NCBI GenBank assembly: GCA_028565635.1
Contig: JAOXYB010068900.1
Span: forward strand, 1-10,034
DNA length: 10,034 nucleotides
Reading direction: 5' to 3'
From: Phoronis ovalis
Lineage: Eukaryota; Phoronida; Phoronidae
Shown piece by piece: positions 7,157 through 10,034 of the stretch. How positions within the stretch are numbered: the first letter of the stretch is position 1; each line of letters opens with the position of its first letter. Made by a program: the position numbers and the translations under genes. A model generated the notes under the pieces. The model made no database searches. It was not told where the DNA came from and worked only from the letters and a program-made list of their open reading frames with translations.

Positions 7157-7252
7157 ATCCCATCAGTTGCTAATCATTTAATCTCAGATGGTGTGTTAAA
7201 AAGAGAAGCTTGTGTTAACTTTGAAACCATTGCTTTTAATGCATACTGGAGA
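7157..7252 (+). CDS. CACHD1: CACHD1-like protein, internal exon D (VAN helix and Cys)
   Basis: Internal exon of 96 bp, phase 0 on both sides, between acceptor TTTGCTTTTTAG (to 7156) and donor AGA|GTAAGT (7253-7258). It encodes 32 codons: IPSVANHLISDGVLKRE, ACVNFETIAFNAYWR. In CACHD1 the HITHK step is followed by a PLVAN-D-IL helix, a Lys-rich turn, a Cys and an aromatic pair, which is the same order seen here (SVAN-HLI, KREAC, NAYWR). Alpha2-delta subunits have a looser version ending in a YDYQ-like helix. Joined to exon C it gives DK-IPSVAN without a break. Donor and acceptor are both strong. Because the exon is a multiple of three it could be skipped in frame. Confidence 0.88.
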
Positions 7253-7355
7253 GTAAGTATAAATAAATAATTTTAATAAAAACACAAAAATATTGAAACA
7301 ATGTTTCAGTTGATCAAAATAATGAACACATTAAAACAGTATTATTAATTTTTAT

Positions 7356-8905
7356 TATGCCCATCCACCATAGTGGCTGGGCATATAGTCATAGCGAAGG
7401 CATCGTTGTTGTCATTGTCGTTGTCATATGTGACACTTTCTTTGTCTCATAATAACAGCTTCAGTTTTTACCTGATCAGCTTCATATTCGGTACAGGATA
7501 AATACAGGTCAAAGTGCAGGGCTGTTTTACTTTTGACCTTGATTACTTCCAATATGGCCGACTGGTGGCCATGTTTGTTCCCAAGAGGGCACATAACGTT
7601 GTGTCCATAGCGAAGATGAAGCACTACCTGGACATTTCAAAGGTGGTTCTATGAAGGCCATAGACTGGTGGGTATAATAGCCTAGGTGACATTTTAAAAT
7701 GACCTTGATAAGTAGGTCAAATGCCATAACGATTCTTGAATATTTTTTGCCGTGCATAGCACTTTCTTTGTCTTGCAATGACTGCTTTACTTTTTATCCG
7801 ATCAGCTCCATATTCGGTACACAGCAAGTACAGGACAAAGTACAGGTTATGTGTAATATTGACCCGGATTACTTCCAACGTGGCCGACTGGTGGCCATGT
7901 TGGTTCGCGAGATTGCACGTCATAATAACACCTATCAGCTCCATATTCGGTACACAGTAAGTACAGGACAAAGTACAGGTTATGTGTAATATTAACCCGG
8001 ATTACTTCCAACATGGCCGACTGGTGGCCATGTTGGTTCGTGATATTGCACATCATAATAACACCACCTTCAGTTTATATCCAATCAGTTTCATATTCTA
8101 CACAGAGGAAGTCCAGGTCGCAATACATGCTATGTGTACTTTTGACCTAGATTACTTCCAATTAATATGGCTGACTGGTGGCCATGTTTGTTCTCGAGAG
8201 GGCACATAACATTGCGTTGATAGCCGTGAAGACAAAGTCCTACCTGGATGATTCATAGGTGGTTCTAGGAAGACTGTAGGTTGGTGGTCATAATAGGCTT
8301 GGTGACATTTCAAAAAATGACCTTGACAAGTAGGTCAAATGCTGTTACGAATCTTTGACATTTTTTGCCATGCATAACACTTTCTTTGTCTTGCAATAAC
8401 TGCTTAAGTTTTTATCCGATTAGCTCTATATTCGGTACAAAATAAGTACAGGTCAAAGTACAGGTTATGTATAATATTGACCCAGATTTCTTCCCCAAGA
8501 GGGCACACAACATTGCATCTAGCGCGGCGAAGATGAAGCGCTGTCTGGACGATTCAAAGGTGGTTCTAGGAAAGCCATAGGTTGGTGGGAGTAATAGGAT
8601 AGATGATATTTTAAAATGAGCTTGACAGGTAGGTCAAATGCTGGTATGAATCATCGACATTTTTTACCGCGCGTAACAGTTTGTGTCACAATAAATGTGT
8701 CATTTTTTAGCTGATCAGCTCCATATTCAGTACAGAGTAAGTACAGGTTATATATAATATTGACCCACATTACTTCCATCATGGTCGACTAGTGGCCATA
8801 TTTGTTCCTGAGAATGCGTGTCACTTTGCGTTTACAGCTGCAAAGACGAAGCACTACTTGGCCGATTCAAAGATGGTCCTAAGAAGGCCATAGATTTGTA
8901 GCCCA
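7356..8905 (+). mobile_element. Second hairpin-headed tandem-unit element, diverged subfamily
   Basis: It opens with a hairpin, TATGCCCA (7356-7363) facing TGGGCATA (7378-7385), then TAGTCATAG and an imperfect GTT/GTC triplet run (about 7404-7426), then CTTTCTTTGTC and the tandem units. Cores of GACTGGTGGCCATG are near 7558, 7884, 8016, 8173 and, worn, 8787; one unit near 8480 has lost the core. The wording differs from the first array: CTCCATATTCGGTACA, GAAGATGAAGC and GGTGGTTCTA replace ATATTTGGTACAGG, GAAAGACAAAGC and GGTGGATTCA. It is therefore a separate subfamily and probably a separate insertion. The 3' end runs into other repeats and no terminal hairpin was found. No coding capacity. 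Confidence 0.65.
7802..8067 (+). repeat. 133-bp tandem duplication
   Basis: Copies at 7802-7934 and 7935-8067 both start TCAGCTCCATATTCGG and run through GGTTATGTGTAATATT and CATGTTGGTTCG to AATAACACC. I count about six differences before the last few bases. Three of these are C-to-T or G-to-A at CpG sites (ACGTGG/ACATGG, TTCGCGA/TTCGTGA, CACGTC/CACATC), which fits CpG decay in methylated DNA. The boundary falls within a unit, so the duplication is of a sub-unit and not of a whole one. Confidence 0.9.
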
Positions 8906-9165
8906 ATGGGTCATTTTTTCACAAATTAATCCCTAAAAATGGAATGATTTTTCACAGAAATTTCCATAGATATTGGTTCACTTTTCAACAAACCCTAAAA
9001 ATATGTCGTTTTTTTCCGTTTTTATTTAAAACTAGCAATTCCAGGGAACTTTTTCAAATAACCTAAAAAATTTGTCCATTTTTGTGACAGAAAACCCTAA
9101 AAATGAGTCAAGTCTTGAGACCAAAATCCTTAAAAATGGGTGGATATTTTGAGTTTGGGCTGCAC
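8905..9165 (+). repeat. Degenerate minisatellite with CCCTAAAAATG motif
   Basis: Copies of CCTAAAAATG-like motifs occur near 8932, 8994, 9062, 9094 and 9129, each followed by a T-rich stretch such as GATTTTTCACA or CCATTTTTGTGAC. The block ends with GGGCTGCACATACTCC (9158-9173), which resembles GGGCTGCACACCCC at the end of the 6064-6491 element. It is probably a relative of that element type with a different internal repeat. Confidence 0.6.
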
Positions 9166-9380
9166 ATACTCCTGGGGGTCACTTATGTAAAGGGTGGGTC
9201 CACATGCGCGAACACAGGTGTTTTAAAAAGCCCCTAAACACGTATATAGGTTGCTAAAAAAGCACCCCTTTGAAAGACTTGTAGGTTTAAAAGGTGACCC
9301 TTTAGCAGACCTCAAACGTAGTAAAATCATACCATTTGGCAGACCTGAACCAAATCGTGCCCTTTAATTCACAGACTGGG
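9166..9380 (+). repeat. Third minisatellite-bearing element, about 34-bp units
   Basis: It begins CTGGGGGTCACTTATGTAAAG, which resembles the GGGGGGTACTGCCATTTAAAG start of the element at 6064. About five degenerate units of 28-35 bp follow, each with a CCCTTT or CCCCTA box and an AAAA run (AAGCCCCTAAACACG, AAGCACCCCTTTGAAAG, GGTGACCCTTTAGCAG, TCATACCATTTGGCAG, TCGTGCCCTTTAATTC). No end on the right could be fixed. Confidence 0.5.
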
Positions 9381-9706
9381 AGTAAAAACGTAAGAGTTTT
9401 CAGAGAATATAATGTCCTCCATAATGGTAAACGAATACATTATTTAAAGTAGAACAGTTTAAATTTTAAATTGTAAAAAAAAAACTTCACACAATTCTGA
9501 ATGCAAATTAATAAAGAACCTGTATTAGGAACTGGTCAGAAATAAAAAATTTGAAGTATTGTGGAAAAAAAATCAATCCCCCTCCAGGACTTGCGCAAAA
9601 AATTGTAACTCCACCCCTTAGATAATGCACAAAACTATGATCCCTCTTCCAGAAATTTGAGTTAGAAAGCATTCATGCTGAGAAATTGCTTTCAAAAACC
9701 GAGACT
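9381..9706. other. Intron sequence with three short C-rich repeats
   Basis: Mostly AT-rich. At about 9565-9660 three degenerate units of roughly 32 bp follow each other, with boxes CCCCCTCCAGGACT, CTCCACCCCTTAGA and ATCCCTCTTCCAGA, each separated by a GCACAAAA-like run. Nothing else was recognised. Confidence 0.4.
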
Positions 9707-9749
9707 TATTTGACCTGATGAAGCCACTGCGGGTTAAACACGTCAAATA
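9707..9749 (+). other. Hammerhead-ribozyme-like motif, probably decayed
   Basis: CTGATGA (9715-9721) matches the first conserved hammerhead box. It is followed by a possible stem II (AGCC, loop, GGTT at 9722-9735), then AAAC (9736-9739) and a GTC triplet (9742-9744). Outer arms TATTTGAC (9707-9714) and GTCAAATA (9742-9749) pair perfectly over eight bases. The second box should be GAAA, but here the G is T; that G acts as the general base, so self-cleavage is unlikely. The very short stem III is the layout described for hammerheads in Penelope-like retroelements. The outer pairing includes the would-be cleavage triplet, which also argues against an active fold. Confidence 0.4.
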
Positions 9750-10009
9750 TGAATCACTATCTGGGCCGGATCACCACACAAAGCTTAAAAATTAAGAATC
9801 CTGATCACTACCCAATGCAAAACTACTCTATAATCTAAATTTAAAACTTCCAAAAAATTGCCTACACAATTGTTTTTTTTAGACTTAAGCACACTCGTTA
9901 ATTAGATGGAATCTGTTGCCCAAATTCTGTTTAATTTAAATTTAAATTGGGGCTTTATGGAATGACTGTCATTTTTTTATCATCTTAACATTATTCATAT
10001 ACTGCCTAG
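9750..10009. other. Intron 3' end with branch-point-like and acceptor sequence
   Basis: AT-rich sequence with an AATTTAAATT palindrome near 9937. At the end, ATTTTTTTATC, a branch-point-like CTTAAC (9983-9988) and CATATACTGCCTAG (to 10009) form a plausible 3' splice site. No other feature was seen. Confidence 0.45.
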
Positions 10010-10034
10010 TTGTATCCAGGAGATGTAAATATAT
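10010..10034 (+). CDS. CACHD1: CACHD1-like protein, start of exon E (partial, runs off the window)
   Basis: After acceptor TGCCTAG, phase 0, as exon D requires, reads LYPGDVNI plus one base, with no stop. In CACHD1 the aromatic segment matching exon D's AYWR is followed within a few residues by a G-D-L-T-N-like step, and PGDVN falls at that place. The coding evidence is only eight codons long. Phase agreement and position are what support it; a chance acceptor in AT-rich sequence remains possible. Confidence 0.6.

Overview
The window looks like intron-rich animal DNA, most likely from an invertebrate. It is AT-rich, has GT-AG introns from 0.3 to over 4 kb, and most of the intronic sequence is repeat-derived. 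No long open reading frame is a gene. What is coded is a set of short exons on the + strand whose reading phases join without a break. They encode part of a CACHD1-like protein (VWFA and Cache domain-containing protein 1, a relative of the calcium-channel alpha2-delta subunits). I cannot name the species; a marine invertebrate such as a hemichordate, amphioxus or mollusc fits the repeat types, but that is an impression.

Coding layout: four internal exons at 589-699, 4820-4942, 5237-5336 and 7157-7252, plus the probable first 25 bases of a fifth at 10010-10034. Intron phases are 2, 2, 2, 0, 0. The joined peptide runs through the Cache/alpha2-delta-like extracellular region, with the family-like blocks GVMGTDFTLGSF and RCFVMDSSGYLVMHP. 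The start of the gene lies to the left of the window and its end to the right.

Repeat layout. Positions 1-74 hold one end of a mobile element; a copy of the same end sits inverted at 4159-4232, so the first exon lies between two 92%-identical inverted arms. Positions 855-1435 are an array of dyad-symmetric TTTTTCCTTAT/ATAAGGAAAAA motifs. Positions 1765-4724 form a composite non-autonomous element: a hairpin head, a GC-rich triplet run, several degenerate 310-480 bp units including an exact-length 310-bp tandem duplication, a nested insertion at 4159-4490 and a terminal hairpin. A 153-bp Tc1/mariner-like MITE with TA flanks occupies 4976-5128. Positions 6064-6491 are a minisatellite-bearing element with GGGGGGTAC/GTACCCCCC ends. 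A tRNA-derived SINE-like head lies near 6595-6672. Positions 7356-8905 are a second, diverged copy of the hairpin-headed array. Positions 8905-9380 hold two further minisatellite elements, and 9707-9749 resembles a decayed hammerhead ribozyme.

The genes do not form an operon or a multi-gene system: there is one gene, split by introns that have gathered several independent families of structured, non-coding mobile DNA. The most interesting part is that repeat architecture, above all the hairpin-capped tandem-array element family (two copies) and the inverted arms around an exon.
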